DNA of 14,506 nucleotides from an uncultured Selenomonadaceae bacterium (GTDB taxonomy: Bacteria; Bacillota; Negativicutes; Selenomonadales; Selenomonadaceae), in NCBI GenBank assembly GCA_958415865.1, contig CATYZV010000018.1:1-14506 (forward strand), read 5' to 3'. This document shows positions 6,908 to 14,506 of this stretch, piece by piece (within the stretch, counting starts at the first letter, position 1; every line of letters starts with the position of its first letter). Both the position numbers and the translations under genes were made by a program. The notes beneath the pieces were generated by a model. The model saw only the letters and a list, made by a program, of their open reading frames with translations, was not told the DNA's origin and did no database searches.

Positions 6908-9430
6908 TTATTTATTGCGTCCGCAGCAGTTTTTGTACTTCTTGCCGCTGCCGCAGGGGCACGGGTCATTTCTGCCCACGGTCTGTTTTTTAACCACCTG
7001 TCTGGACTTAGGCGACTGCGATACGCTTTCGCCGTGATTGACAGTGGCATTCTTGAGGTGATCTTCCGGCTGCGGCTGTTCCGTAACGACATTGACGCGG
7101 TACATCAGTTTTACGATATCGTCCTGGATAGCGTCGATCATGTTCTGGAACATATCGTGGCCTTCGATCTTGTATTCGACGAGCGGATTTCTCTGGCCCC
7201 AGGAGCGCAGGCCGATACCTTCGCGCAGCATATCCATGTGGTCGAGGTGTTCCATCCACTTGTTGTCGAGGACTTTCAGCATGATTATGCGTTCGAGCTG
7301 GCGCATTACATCTTCGCCGAACAGCTGTTCGCGCTGGGCGTAATTCTTGTCTGCCGTCTGGTAGAGCTTTTCTTTCAGTTCGTCGCGGCTCATGGCTTCC
7401 AGTTCGGATTTTACGAGCGAGCCTTTCGGAGCGTATACATCTTCGGCTTCCTTGATGAGGCCGTCGAGCGTCCATTCTTCAGGATAGAGCTTTTCGTTGG
7501 CGTATCTGTCCATCTGGCCGTCGATGATGCGGTGCACCATTTCCATGATGTTGTCCTTGAGATTTTCGCCGAGCAGTATCTTGCGCCTCTGGTCGTAGAT
7601 GACTTCACGCTGCTGGTTCATGACATCGTCGTACTCGATTACGTGCTTTCTGATATCGAAGTTGCGGGCTTCGACTTTCTTCTGTGCCTGTTCTATCGAG
7701 CGGGTAACGAGTTTGTGTTCGATCGGGTCGTCTTCGCCCATGCCGAGTTTTTCCATTATGCTGGCGATGTTGTCTGAGCCGAATAAGCGCATGAGATCGT
7801 CTTCCAGCGACAGGAAGAAGCGAGATGCGCCGGGGTCGCCCTGACGGCCTGCACGGCCGCGCAGCTGATTGTCGATGCGGCGGGATTCATGGCGTTCCGT
7901 ACCGATTACGAACAGGCCGCCGACTTCTGCCACACCCTCGCCGAGGCAGATATCCGTGCCGCGGCCCGCCATGTTGGTAGCGATCGTAACAGCACCTTTT
8001 TGACCTGCGTCCTTGATTATCTCAGCTTCCATTTCATGGTATTTCGCATTCAGGACTTTGTGCTCTATGCCTTGGCGATGCAGGAGAGCACTGACTTCTT
8101 CCGACTGCACGATGGAAGTCGTGCCGACGAGCACCGGCTGTCCTTTGGCATGGCATTCCTTTATCGTGTTGACTACAGCCTTGAGCTTGGCGCGCTTCGT
8201 CTTGTAGATGACATCAGGATAATCGATGCGGATTACAGGCTTGTTGGTCGGCACGACGATTACCGGCAGCTTGTATATCTTGAGAAATTCATTTTCTTCC
8301 GTCTTGGCCGTGCCCGTCATGCCGGCGAGCTTCTTGTACATGCGGAAGTAATTCTGGAAGGTGATAGTAGCCAGCGTCTGGGATTCGCGCTGAATCTTCA
8401 CGCCTTCTTTTGCTTCAATAGCCTGGTGCAGCCCGTCAGAGAAGCGGCGGCCGAACATCAGGCGGCCCGTGAATTCATCGACGATGATGACTTCACCGTC
8501 GCGCACAACGTAATCGCGGTCGCGCTTCATCATAGCTTTGGCGCGCAGTGCCTGAGTGAAGCAGTGGGACATCTCTATATTAGAGCTGTCATAGAGGTTT
8601 TTGATATTGAGATATTTTTCTACCTTGGATACGGCGGATTCATTCGGCGAAACAGTCTTTTGCTTTTCATCGAGCGTATAATCTTCGCCTTCTTTTAAGT
8701 TGGCGACAGCCTTTGCCATTATGCCGTACATTTCAGTCGACTTAGCACCGGGGCCGGAAATGATCAGCGGCGTGCGCGCTTCGTCGATCAAGATGCTGTC
8801 CACTTCGTCGATGATGGCATAATGCAGATCGCGCTGCACCATCTGTTCCGGCGAAACGACCATGTTGTCGCGCAGATAGTCGAAGCCGAATTCGTTATTC
8901 GTACCGAAAGTGATGTCGCAGTTGTAAGCGTATTTACGCGAAGGGAAATCCATATCGTGCATTATGAGGCCGACCGTCAGGCCCAGCGATTTGTAGAGCC
9001 TGCCCATCCATTCGCTGTCGCGCTTAGCGAGGTAATCGTTGACCGTGATCATGTGCACGCCCTTGCCTTCAAGTGCGTTTAAATAAACAGCCAGCGTAGC
9101 TACGAGCGTCTTGCCTTCACCTGTGCGCATTTCAGCGATCTTGCCTTCGTGCAGGCAGATACCGCCGATCAGCTGTACGTCAAAATGGCGCATGCCCAGC
9201 ACGCGGCGCGAAGCTTCACGCACGGTAGCAAATGCTTCCGGCAGGATGTCGTCCAGCGTTTCGCCGTTTGCGAGGCGTTCTTTAAATTGCGCTGTCTTGC
9301 CAAACAGCGAGCCGTCGCTGAGCTGCTGCATCTGCGGCTCCAGGGCATTGATCTTCGCTACTACGCCGCGCATACGGCGGATTTCACTCTCATTGTTATC
9401 GCCCAGAAATTTTTTGATAAAGCCGAACAA
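6908..9430 (-). CDS. secA: Preprotein translocase ATPase SecA
   Basis: An 840-residue motor ATPase that pushes unfolded preproteins through the SecYEG channel at the cytoplasmic membrane. It is full length (B. subtilis SecA is about 841). Visible parts include Walker A MRTGEGKT (101-108), the DEVD Walker B box (208-211) and [16 protein letters not shown]2 contains GTTSIVQSE, the NMAGRGTDI motif (about 486-494) and the [13 protein letters not shown] arginine-finger region (about 522-534). The helical scaffold and wing region follow. The C-terminal zinc/SecB-binding tail [13 protein letters not shown] (824-836) has all four metal ligands. A TTG at 9439 directly abuts the ribosome site with zero spacing. 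The TTG at 9430 is 9 nt after AGGAG (9440-9444) and gives the family-typical [13 protein letters not shown], so it is chosen. It is the first gene of the five-gene operon. Confidence 0.97.
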   Translation of the reverse strand: MFGFIKKFLGDNNESEIRRMRGVVAKINALEPQMQQLSDGSLFGKTAQFKERLANGETLDDILPEAFATVREASRRVLGMRHFDVQLIGGICLHEGKIAEMRTGEGKTLVATLAVYLNALEGKGVHMITVNDYLAKRDSEWMGRLYKSLGLTVGLIMHDMDFPSRKYAYNCDITFGTNNEFGFDYLRDNMVVSPEQMVQRDLHYAIIDEVDSILIDEARTPLIISGPGAKSTEMYGIMAKAVANLKEGEDYTLDEKQKTVSPNESAVSKVEKYLNIKNLYDSSNIEMSHCFTQALRAKAMMKRDRDYVVRDGEVIIVDEFTGRLMFGRRFSDGLHQAIEAKEGVKIQRESQTLATITFQNYFRMYKKLAGMTGTAKTEENEFLKIYKLPVIVVPTNKPVIRIDYPDVIYKTKRAKLKAVVNTIKECHAKGQPVLVGTTSIVQSEEVSALLHRQGIEHKVLNAKYHEMEAEIIKDAGQKGAVTIATNMAGRGTDICLGEGVAEVGGLFVIGTERHESRRIDNQLRGRAGRQGDPGASRFFLSLEDDLMRLFGSDNIASIMEKLGMGEDDPIEHKLVTRSIEQAQKKVEARNFDIRKHVIEYDDVMNQQREVIYDQRRKILLGENLKDNIMEMVHRIIDGQMDRYANEKLYPEEWTLDGLIKEAEDVYAPKGSLVKSELEAMSRDELKEKLYQTADKNYAQREQLFGEDVMRQLERIIMLKVLDNKWMEHLDHMDMLREGIGLRSWGQRNPLVEYKIEGHDMFQNMIDAIQDDIVKLMYRVNVVTEQPQPEDHLKNATVNHGESVSQSPKSRQVVKKQTVGRNDPCPCGSGKKYKNCCGRNK

Positions 9431-9439
9431 AAAACTCAA

Positions 9440-9444
9440 CTCCT
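9440..9444 (-). promoter_or_regulatory. secA ribosome binding site deciding a TTG start
   Basis: AGGAG on the minus strand abuts one in-frame TTG (9437-9439) and lies 9 nt from another (9428-9430). Only the second has workable spacing, and it also matches the family N-terminus. The site is partly covered by a 10-bp palindrome TAATCGATTA (9444-9453). Confidence 0.65.
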
Positions 9445-9467
9445 AATCGATTAATCAATTTATAGAT

Positions 9468-9480
9468 GGTATGATATACC
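9468..9480. repeat. Short inverted repeat in the secA leader
   Basis: GGTAT-GAT-ATACC, five-base arms around a three-base centre, about 40 nt upstream of the secA start. It could be a small operator, or chance in AT-rich DNA. No matching copy was noticed elsewhere in the window. Confidence 0.35.
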
Positions 9481-9518
9481 TTGACATTCAGCTGTAGAAC
9501 TCACCAAAAATGTTAACG

Positions 9519-9546
9519 TATATAAAACTACATAAAATTTTATCAA
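9519..9546 (-). promoter_or_regulatory. Candidate secA operon promoter
   Basis: On the minus strand TTGATA (9541-9546, five of six matches to TTGACA) is followed by a 16-nt spacer and TATATA (9519-9524, four of six matches to TATAAT). It would give a leader of roughly 80 nt before secA. The 12-bp AT palindrome ATAAAATTTTAT (9532-9543) overlaps it. The region is AT-rich, so other weak -10 boxes exist and the call is tentative. Confidence 0.4.
9532..9543. repeat. 12-bp perfect AT palindrome in the divergent region
   Basis: ATAAAATTTTAT is a perfect palindrome lying within the candidate secA promoter. It may be an operator or simply a result of low complexity. The whole 9431-9708 stretch between the divergent secA and dapL genes contains no gene that I can support. 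Confidence 0.35.
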
Positions 9547-9625
9547 ACAATCCTTAATAAGTCAAAGAATATAGCAGGATTTTTGCATATAGGCAGACCG
9601 GCGATGTATACAATGGCAGGCAAGA

Positions 9626-9654
9626 TTGTGTTAGACTGTCAAATAGGTTATAAT
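9626..9654 (+). promoter_or_regulatory. Candidate dapL promoter
   Basis: TTGTGT (9626-9631), a 17-nt spacer, then a perfect TATAAT (9649-9654). Transcription would start near 9661 and give a leader of about 48 nt. A small hairpin AAAGG-CAAT-CCTTT (9656-9669) sits at the start of that leader. A second TATAAT at 9673-9678 has no acceptable -35 partner. Confidence 0.55.
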
Positions 9655-9708
9655 AAAGGCAATCCTTTCGCTTATAATGCAATGGAAAAATATACAGGAG
9701 GATTACTA

Positions 9709-10944
9709 ATGGCATTAGTTAATGAAAACTACTTAAAACTTCAGGGCAGCTACCTGTTCGCAGAAGTAGCTCACCGCAAACAGAAATTTGAAGCTGAGCA
9801 TCCTGAGGCTGAAGTCATCAGCCTCGGCATCGGCGATGTAACCCTGCCTCTGCCGCAGGCAAGCATCGACGCTATGCACAAAGCTGTCGATGAAATGGCA
9901 CATAAAGAAACCTTCCGCGGCTACGGTCCGGAACAGGGCTACGCATTCTTGCGCGAAAGAATCCGCGACGCTATCTACAAACCCTGCGGCGTGGACATCG
10001 CTGCCGATGAAATCTTCATCAGCGACGGCGCAAAATCCGACTGCGGCAACATACAGGAAATCTTCGGCGTGGACAACAAAGTCGCTATCACCGACCCTGT
10101 ATACCCCGTATATCTCGACACCAACATCATGGCAGGCCGCACGGGTCTCGTGAAAGAAGACGGCACGTTCGACGGCGTTGTCTACATGCCCATGACGGCA
10201 GAAAACGACTTCAAGCCCGCTCTGCCCAAAGAACACGTAGACATGATCTACCTGTGCTGCCCGAACAACCCGACCGGCACGACGCTCACGCGCGATGACC
10301 TGAAAAAATGGGTGGATTACGCTAAAGAAAATAAATCCATCATACTCTACGATGCAGCATACGCTTTCTTCATCACGGAAGATGACGTGCCGCACACCAT
10401 TTACGAAATCGAAGGCGCGAAAGACGTAGCCATTGAATTCCGCTCGTTCTCCAAGACAGCAGGCTTCACCGGCACGCGCTGCGGCTACATCGTACTGCCC
10501 AAGACCGTCTGCGGCTACACGAAAGACGGCAAGGCTCAGCCTCTCAACCCGCTCTGGAACCGCCGCCACACGACCAAATTCAACGGCACGGCATACATCA
10601 TCCAGCGCGGTGCAGAAGCTGCCCTGAGTGAAGAAGGCTTAAAGCAGGTAAAAGCCAACATCGCTTACTACATGGAAAACGCCAAAATCATCCGCGAAGG
10701 CCTCTCCGGCATGGGACTAACCGTATTCGGCGGCATCAACTCCCCGTACATCTGGCTCAAAGTGCCCGAAGGCATGACCTCTTGGGACTTCTTCGACAAA
10801 CTGTTAAAAGAAGCTAACATCGTCGGCACTCCCGGCTCCGGCTTCGGTCCGTCCGGCCAGGGATACTTCCGTCTCACCGCTTTCGGCAGCCGCGAAAACA
10901 CGATCAAAGCAATCGAACGCATTAAATCCCAGTTCAAGATCTGA
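9709..10944 (+). CDS. dapL: LL-diaminopimelate aminotransferase
   Basis: A 411-residue fold-type-I pyridoxal-phosphate enzyme. It converts tetrahydrodipicolinate directly to LL-diaminopimelate using glutamate, bypassing the succinylase or acetylase branches of lysine and peptidoglycan-precursor synthesis. The beginning [17 protein letters not shown] is characteristic of DapL. Other marks are [13 protein letters not shown] (about 104-116), CCPNNPTGT (about 183-191), the YDAAYAFF stretch and the PLP-lysine motif [15 protein letters not shown] with Lys249. The C-terminal [10 protein letters not shown] and [20 protein letters not shown] match the family. The frame extends upstream to 9583, but AGGAGG (9696-9701) lies 7 nt before the ATG at 9709, and 411 residues is the usual length. 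The gene is a single transcription unit with its own promoter and terminator. Its codons favour C at the third position, suggesting good expression. Confidence 0.97.
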   Translation: MALVNENYLKLQGSYLFAEVAHRKQKFEAEHPEAEVISLGIGDVTLPLPQASIDAMHKAVDEMAHKETFRGYGPEQGYAFLRERIRDAIYKPCGVDIAADEIFISDGAKSDCGNIQEIFGVDNKVAITDPVYPVYLDTNIMAGRTGLVKEDGTFDGVVYMPMTAENDFKPALPKEHVDMIYLCCPNNPTGTTLTRDDLKKWVDYAKENKSIILYDAAYAFFITEDDVPHTIYEIEGAKDVAIEFRSFSKTAGFTGTRCGYIVLPKTVCGYTKDGKAQPLNPLWNRRHTTKFNGTAYIIQRGAEAALSEEGLKQVKANIAYYMENAKIIREGLSGMGLTVFGGINSPYIWLKVPEGMTSWDFFDKLLKEANIVGTPGSGFGPSGQGYFRLTAFGSRENTIKAIERIKSQFKI

Positions 10945-10966
10945 TTGTTTAACTCAATAAATCAAG

Positions 10967-11010
10967 AAATGACCTTTGACATCTTATTTGCCGTCAAAGG
11001 TCATTTTTTT
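10967..11010 (+). terminator. Rho-independent terminator after dapL
   Basis: AAATGACCTTTGAC (10967-10980) pairs perfectly over 14 bp with GTCAAAGGTCATTT (10993-11006) around a 12-nt loop, and is followed by more T to 11010. On the minus strand the stem is followed only by a mixed T-rich stretch, so it may also stop the mur operon, but less strongly. The mupG stop codon (11009-11011) overlaps its T run. Confidence 0.9.
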
Positions 11011-12082
11011 ATAGAATCAATTCTAATTTAATTTTGCTGCCGGAATCAGCAAAATCCAACAGCCTTATTTCATCATCATCAAGCCGGGCTATGATATTAA
11101 CGCTTTCATCGCACCTCTGTGCCTCTGTGATTATCTGCAATTCGCCCTTGTACCGCCCTGCAAAGCTATTGTCGAGCGTTACAGCTCCTATTTCGCGCGG
11201 GGCAGTGTACTCCGGCATAACTGTTTCACATCCGAAAACCGTTCTGCCTTCGGCAAGGCGCAGCGCACCTTGAGCTAAATCGGCACGCACCGTGAAAATC
11301 TGTGTGCTTAATAATTTCCGCACTGCCTTATCCTGCGTCAGGCATTTTGCTTTCAATATAATAATATCATTCGTCAGTCTGCCCAGCATAGCAATTTCTT
11401 CCCCGGTAGGCAGGCTGTCGCCGATGAATATAGACTGCACGCCTGATGCCGCCAGATGGCGCATAGCAAAAGCCGCTTTCTTGTAGCGGTGCAGCTCCAG
11501 TGTCGGCAATCCCTTATGCAGCGGCGCGCGCGTCCTGTTGTAGCTAGGCACAAAGGCTGCCGCATCAATGCCGTATCCGCGCAATAATTCATTTTGCCGC
11601 TTGAATACCTCAAAGCTAAGCCCCGTGCCTTCGCGCGGATAGAAATTGTGCAGAGCATCAATATTAGAAAAATCTACTTTAGCACATTCCAATGCCTGCA
11701 AAAAACTCCTGTCTATCGTCGAGGCATTGAACTGCAGGCGCATCCCGGCACGGCTCAGCGCGGCAATCTGCTCAGGAGTGTAGCCGAAATCCAGGCGCAG
11801 AGTGCTTATGCTCCACCGCTCCAGCTGTTTTAAATCGAATTTCTCCATGCCCAATAGCGACAATGTATCGGGCGATACGTCTGAAATCACTTCCATGCCA
11901 TACTGCTTCGCCTTCATCAGCACCGTCTGCAATTCTTCTTTCAAAGCAGAAGCATCCGTCTCAGGAATGTGCAGCGAGGTGAAGAGCCGCTTTATATTAT
12001 TAGCATTTGCCAATTCCAGCAGCTGCATATTTTCTTCCAAAGTATTGTCCAAGCCAAAATAAATAGATATACCGTTATTCAT
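11009..12082 (-). CDS. mupG: 6-phospho-N-acetylmuramidase MupG (DUF871 family)
   Basis: A 357-residue cytoplasmic protein of the DUF871/MupG family. It has an N-terminal TIM-barrel-like domain (about 1-235, opening MNNGISIYFGLDNTLEENM) and a smaller beta-rich C-terminal domain (about 240-357). The S. aureus homologue hydrolyses MurNAc-6-phosphate-GlcNAc, the disaccharide produced by MurP uptake, to MurNAc-6-phosphate and GlcNAc. The assignment is strengthened by the neighbours murP and murQ upstream on the same strand, which are also the partner genes in S. aureus. The start is clear: AGAGGA (12088-12093) lies 5 nt before the ATG, 25 nt after the murP stop. It is the last gene of the operon. 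Without the neighbours it would be called only a DUF871 protein. Confidence 0.88.
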   Translation of the reverse strand: MNNGISIYFGLDNTLEENMQLLELANANNIKRLFTSLHIPETDASALKEELQTVLMKAKQYGMEVISDVSPDTLSLLGMEKFDLKQLERWSISTLRLDFGYTPEQIAALSRAGMRLQFNASTIDRSFLQALECAKVDFSNIDALHNFYPREGTGLSFEVFKRQNELLRGYGIDAAAFVPSYNRTRAPLHKGLPTLELHRYKKAAFAMRHLAASGVQSIFIGDSLPTGEEIAMLGRLTNDIIILKAKCLTQDKAVRKLLSTQIFTVRADLAQGALRLAEGRTVFGCETVMPEYTAPREIGAVTLDNSFAGRYKGELQIITEAQRCDESVNIIARLDDDEIRLLDFADSGSKIKLELIL

Positions 12083-12107
12083 CGCAATCCTCTGTCTTCA
12101 ATTTACA

Positions 12108-13502
12108 TCAATCATCCGCCGGGTCGTTAAAGCCGATTATCCAAGCCGCAATAAAGCCGGCTATATAAGCCGCCAGCAGTCCCAGAAGATAGCACGGTAT
12201 ATCGTCAGTGCTCGCCGCCAAGGGCAGCCCGGAAAGCCCGATGGAAGTCGCCCCGACAGCAAAATACGCCTGCACGGCTCCGCCGAAGGCACCGCCGATG
12301 CACGCCGCTATGAACGGTCTGCCCAGCGGCAGCGTAACGCCGTAAATCAACGGCTCACCGATGCCCATGAAGCCGACCGGCAGAGCAGAAGCAATAACGC
12401 GCCGCAGCCGTTCGTTCTTCGTCTTGAGGTAGACGGCTATCGACGCGCCGACCTGTCCTGCTCCCGCCATAGCGAGAATCGGCAGCAGGATAGTAACGCC
12501 GAACTGGCTCAGCAGTTCCGTGTGAATCGGAGTCAAGCCCTGATGCAGCCCCGTCATCACAAGCGGCAGATAGATGCCGCCGAGCACGAAGCCCGTCAGC
12601 GCACCGCCGCCGTTAATCGCCTGAGTAACCACCTGACCTATAGACTCTGAAATCATGCCGCCGAGCGGCTGCAATATGAAAAGTGCCGGGAATGTGGCGA
12701 TCAAAATCACCAAAAGAGGCGTTGCAAATAAATCGAGTATCTGCGGCACCACTTTATGCAGCTGTTTTTCCAGCCACGAAGAAAAAGCAACTACGAGCAG
12801 TACAGCGATTATGCCGCCGCGCCCCGCCATCAAGTCGATGCCGAACAGGCTGATATCATTTAGCATAGGATGCGTTATAATTACAGCCATCGTGCCGCCC
12901 AGCATGGGCGATGCTCCCATCTCTTTCGCCGTGTTGATGCCGACGAAGATGTTCAGCCCGAAGAACACCGCATTGCCCGCTATCTGCAATATCTGCACCG
13001 CTGGATAAGCACCCAGCGACGGGTCAAATTTAAAGGCTAGATTTAACAGCCCCGTAATGAGGCCGCAGGCGATGAACGCCGGTATCAAAGGCAGGAATAT
13101 ACGCGATATCTTCTTTAACAGCAGCTTGAACGGCGTAGCATTCTTGCGGCGGATCTGCTCGTGCAGCTGCTGAGCCCTGCCGAATTTTTCCGGCTTTTTC
13201 GCTGCATTTCCTTCTATTATATTTATGCCTGCATCAGCGGCATCACCTTTTTGAGCTTTTTCCATCAGCTGCTTAAATTCCGCTGCCACCGCTTCTGCCT
13301 TGCCCGGCCCCAGTATTATCTGCAATTCCGTGCCGCTCATATTAACACCGAGCACGCCGTCTACTTTTTTCAGCTCGTCAAACGGCAGTTTCCCGTCGTC
13401 CTGCAAATGCAGACGCAGGCGCGTCATGCAGTTGTACGCCTTTTCTATCTCGTATTCACGCAGCAGCCGGTACAGTTCAGCCGCCGTCTTCTTTGCATCC
13501 AT
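12108..13502 (-). CDS. murP: PTS transporter MurP, EIIBC component for N-acetylmuramic acid
   Basis: A 464-residue phosphotransferase-system permease that imports and 6-phosphorylates MurNAc or MurNAc-GlcNAc. The N-terminal EIIB domain (about 1-80) carries the phospho-accepting Cys25 in KAYNCMTRLRL. A linker (about 90-120) leads to the EIIC domain (about 125-460), which has around ten hydrophobic segments and the conserved GIGEPLIYGVTLPLG signature. No EIIA domain is fused, so a soluble glucose-type EIIA encoded elsewhere must donate phosphate, as for E. coli MurP. The sugar specificity is inferred from murQ 19 nt upstream and mupG 25 nt downstream; alone, the protein could be any glucose/sucrose-superfamily EIIBC. 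The ribosome site is a G5 run (13514-13518), 11 nt from the ATG, which is rather distant. Confidence 0.9.
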   Translation of the reverse strand: MDAKKTAAELYRLLREYEIEKAYNCMTRLRLHLQDDGKLPFDELKKVDGVLGVNMSGTELQIILGPGKAEAVAAEFKQLMEKAQKGDAADAGINIIEGNAAKKPEKFGRAQQLHEQIRRKNATPFKLLLKKISRIFLPLIPAFIACGLITGLLNLAFKFDPSLGAYPAVQILQIAGNAVFFGLNIFVGINTAKEMGASPMLGGTMAVIITHPMLNDISLFGIDLMAGRGGIIAVLLVVAFSSWLEKQLHKVVPQILDLFATPLLVILIATFPALFILQPLGGMISESIGQVVTQAINGGGALTGFVLGGIYLPLVMTGLHQGLTPIHTELLSQFGVTILLPILAMAGAGQVGASIAVYLKTKNERLRRVIASALPVGFMGIGEPLIYGVTLPLGRPFIAACIGGAFGGAVQAYFAVGATSIGLSGLPLAASTDDIPCYLLGLLAAYIAGFIAAWIIGFNDPADD

Positions 13503-13521
13503 GAAATGATATTCCCCCTGA

Positions 13522-14421
13522 TTAGTCGAGTGCCTTCGCTATGAATCCGCCGTTTTCCTTCAGCAGTCCTTCAGCTTCCTGTGCCGTCCTGCCGGTCAGC
13601 AGCATCACGATAGCAGCTTTGGCATTGCCGCCGCTCTGCTCGAGTGCACCCACAGCTTCATCGTAAGTGCAGCCGGAAGCCTCCATGACAATGCGGCGCG
13701 CCCGCTCTGTCAGCTTATCGTTTGAAGCCTTTACATCCACCATCAGATTGCCGTAAACCTTGCCCAATTTTATCATCGTGCAGGTCGATATCATATTCAA
13801 TACCATTTTCTGTGCCGTGCCCGCCTTCATGCGCGTGCTGCCCGTAACAGCCTCCGGCCCGGTCAGCACCGTTATAGCAATCTGCGCTTCAGCAGCTATC
13901 GGTGAATTGGGCGAACAGCTGAGGGCTGCCGTCAGCGCACCGACAGAAGAAGCGTAGCGCAGGCCGCCGATTACGTACGGCGTTCTGCCGCTCGCTGCAA
14001 TGCCCACCACGCAGTCATCCTTCGTCAGCTGCTTTGCCGCCAAATCTTCTGCCGCCAATGTCAGCGAATCCTCCGCACCTTCCTTCGCCTTGAAAATAGC
14101 ATCGTAGCCTCCGGCTATCAAGCCCTGCACCATCTCCGGATCAGTGCTGTAAGTCGGCGGACATTCCACGGCATCCAGTATGCCCAACCTGCCCGACGTG
14201 CCCGCCCCGATGTAAAACAGCCTGCCGCCGCGCCCTAGGCGTTCAGCAATACCGTCCACAGCCGCAGCTATCTCCGGCAGCACTTGGCGCACCGCCACCG
14301 CCACGCGCTTGTCCTCTTCATTTATCAGCATACACATCTCCTGTGTCGAAACCTTGTCGATATCCATCGTGTACGGATTGCGCCGCTCCGTCAGCAGCCT
14401 GCCCAAATCTATTTTAGCCAT
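13522..14421 (-). CDS. murQ: N-acetylmuramic acid 6-phosphate etherase MurQ
   Basis: A 299-residue SIS-domain lyase that cleaves the D-lactyl ether of MurNAc-6-phosphate, yielding GlcNAc-6-phosphate and D-lactate in the cytoplasm. Family marks are TERRNPYTMDID (11-22), the SIS phosphosugar loop FYIGAGTSGRLG (69-80), DAVECPPT with Glu86, and EGAEDS with Glu117. The 31-residue spacing of the two glutamates equals that of the E. coli catalytic pair Glu83/Glu114 as I recall them. GSTRMKAGTAQKM is also intact, and a C-terminal UBA-like helical tail follows. The frame extends to 14442, but the upstream ATG there precedes the GGGAGG ribosome site (14429-14434); the ATG at 14421 is 7 nt after it and gives MAKIDLGRLLTE. 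It is the first gene of the murQ-murP-mupG operon. Confidence 0.97.
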   Translation of the reverse strand: MAKIDLGRLLTERRNPYTMDIDKVSTQEMCMLINEEDKRVAVAVRQVLPEIAAAVDGIAERLGRGGRLFYIGAGTSGRLGILDAVECPPTYSTDPEMVQGLIAGGYDAIFKAKEGAEDSLTLAAEDLAAKQLTKDDCVVGIAASGRTPYVIGGLRYASSVGALTAALSCSPNSPIAAEAQIAITVLTGPEAVTGSTRMKAGTAQKMVLNMISTCTMIKLGKVYGNLMVDVKASNDKLTERARRIVMEASGCTYDEAVGALEQSGGNAKAAIVMLLTGRTAQEAEGLLKENGGFIAKALD

Positions 14422-14453
14422 TTCATTGCCTCCCATTTTCAATAATAACCTTC

Positions 14454-14482
14454 ATTATACCGTCAAACTCTGCCAGCGACAA
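14454..14482 (-). promoter_or_regulatory. Promoter of the murQ-murP-mupG operon
   Basis: On the minus strand TTGTCG (14477-14482), a 17-nt spacer and a perfect TATAAT (14454-14459) lie just before murQ. Transcription would start near 14447, leaving a leader of about 26 nt. No clear operator palindrome was found, and the right edge of the window cuts off the region where one could lie. Confidence 0.72.
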
Positions 14483-14506
14483 GTTTTGCCTTGCCAAAGA
14501 AAAATT

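Noticed and set aside
7034..8698. Long plus-strand frames (247 and 269 residues) opposite secA
   Set aside because: They are antisense to intact secA, with no initiation signals and no domain.
9481..9486. Perfect TTGACA on the plus strand as a dapL promoter
   Set aside because: No -10-like hexamer lies 15-19 nt downstream; the nearest TATA-like sequence is too far away.
9440..9708. Lysine riboswitch before dapL
   Set aside because: The likely leader is only about 48 nt, and I could not find a multi-helix lysine aptamer or an attenuator hairpin with a T run in the spacer.
9583..9708. N-terminal extension of DapL from a TTG at 9583
   Set aside because: There is no ribosome site there, the region contains the promoter, and AGGAGG before 9709 gives the standard 411-residue enzyme.
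9733..10569. A 278-residue open frame on the minus strand, opposite dapL
   Set aside because: It is the reverse shadow of the strongly biased dapL codons, with a valine/phenylalanine-rich, unfamily-like protein.
14470..14484. Catabolite-responsive element over the murQ -35 box
   Set aside because: The right half (CGCTGGCA) fits the cre consensus, but the left half mismatches at its three fixed positions, so it is too weak to call.

Overview
The window reads as ordinary chromosome of a Firmicutes-type bacterium. The best guess is the diderm class Negativicutes (Selenomonas/Phascolarctobacterium-like relatives). This is inference, drawn from the secA-prfB-LmeA-like-DUF5693-csaB order, the DapL route to diaminopimelate, strong AGGAGG-type ribosome sites, frequent TTG starts and the style of the RF2 N-terminus. 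G+C is moderate overall, with an AT-richer gene at the left edge. I see no tRNA, rRNA, CRISPR array, insertion sequence or prophage gene.

Layout. (1) 21-1756, plus strand: an unassigned P-loop ATPase, then a small MaoC-type (R)-hydratase, ending in a terminator shared with the converging operon. (2) 1821-9430, minus strand: a five-gene operon read secA, prfB, an LmeA/DUF2993-like lipoid-binding protein, a DUF5693 membrane protein, csaB. Gaps are short (42, 21 and 30 nt, then an 8-nt overlap). prfB carries a programmed +1 frameshift site that uses UAA rather than the usual UGA. (3) 9431-9708: an AT-rich divergent control region with candidate promoters and small palindromes. (4) 9709-10944, plus strand: dapL, closed by a strong 14-bp-stem terminator. 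(5) 11009-14421, minus strand: murQ-murP-mupG, a MurNAc/muropeptide-sugar salvage operon with a clear promoter at 14454-14482.

How the genes fit together. Most of the window concerns the cell envelope. SecA drives export. The LmeA-like/DUF5693/CsaB trio probably builds or modifies a cell-wall glycan; CsaB pyruvylation is the classic ligand for SLH-domain anchoring. DapL supplies the meso-diaminopimelate precursor of peptidoglycan. MurP, MupG and MurQ recover MurNAc from turned-over or external peptidoglycan: MurP imports and phosphorylates, MupG splits the disaccharide 6-phosphate, and MurQ removes lactate to give GlcNAc-6-P.

Several starts were moved inward from the longest reading frame because of ribosome-site spacing and family N-termini (MaoC, DUF5693, LmeA-like, secA, dapL, murQ). 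The prfB start was moved outward, because its true N-terminus lies upstream of the frameshift.

I did not find a convincing, wholly new multi-gene system. The items most worth a second look are the UAA-type prfB frameshift site, the AT-rich orphan ATPase and the DUF2993/DUF5693/csaB envelope trio.
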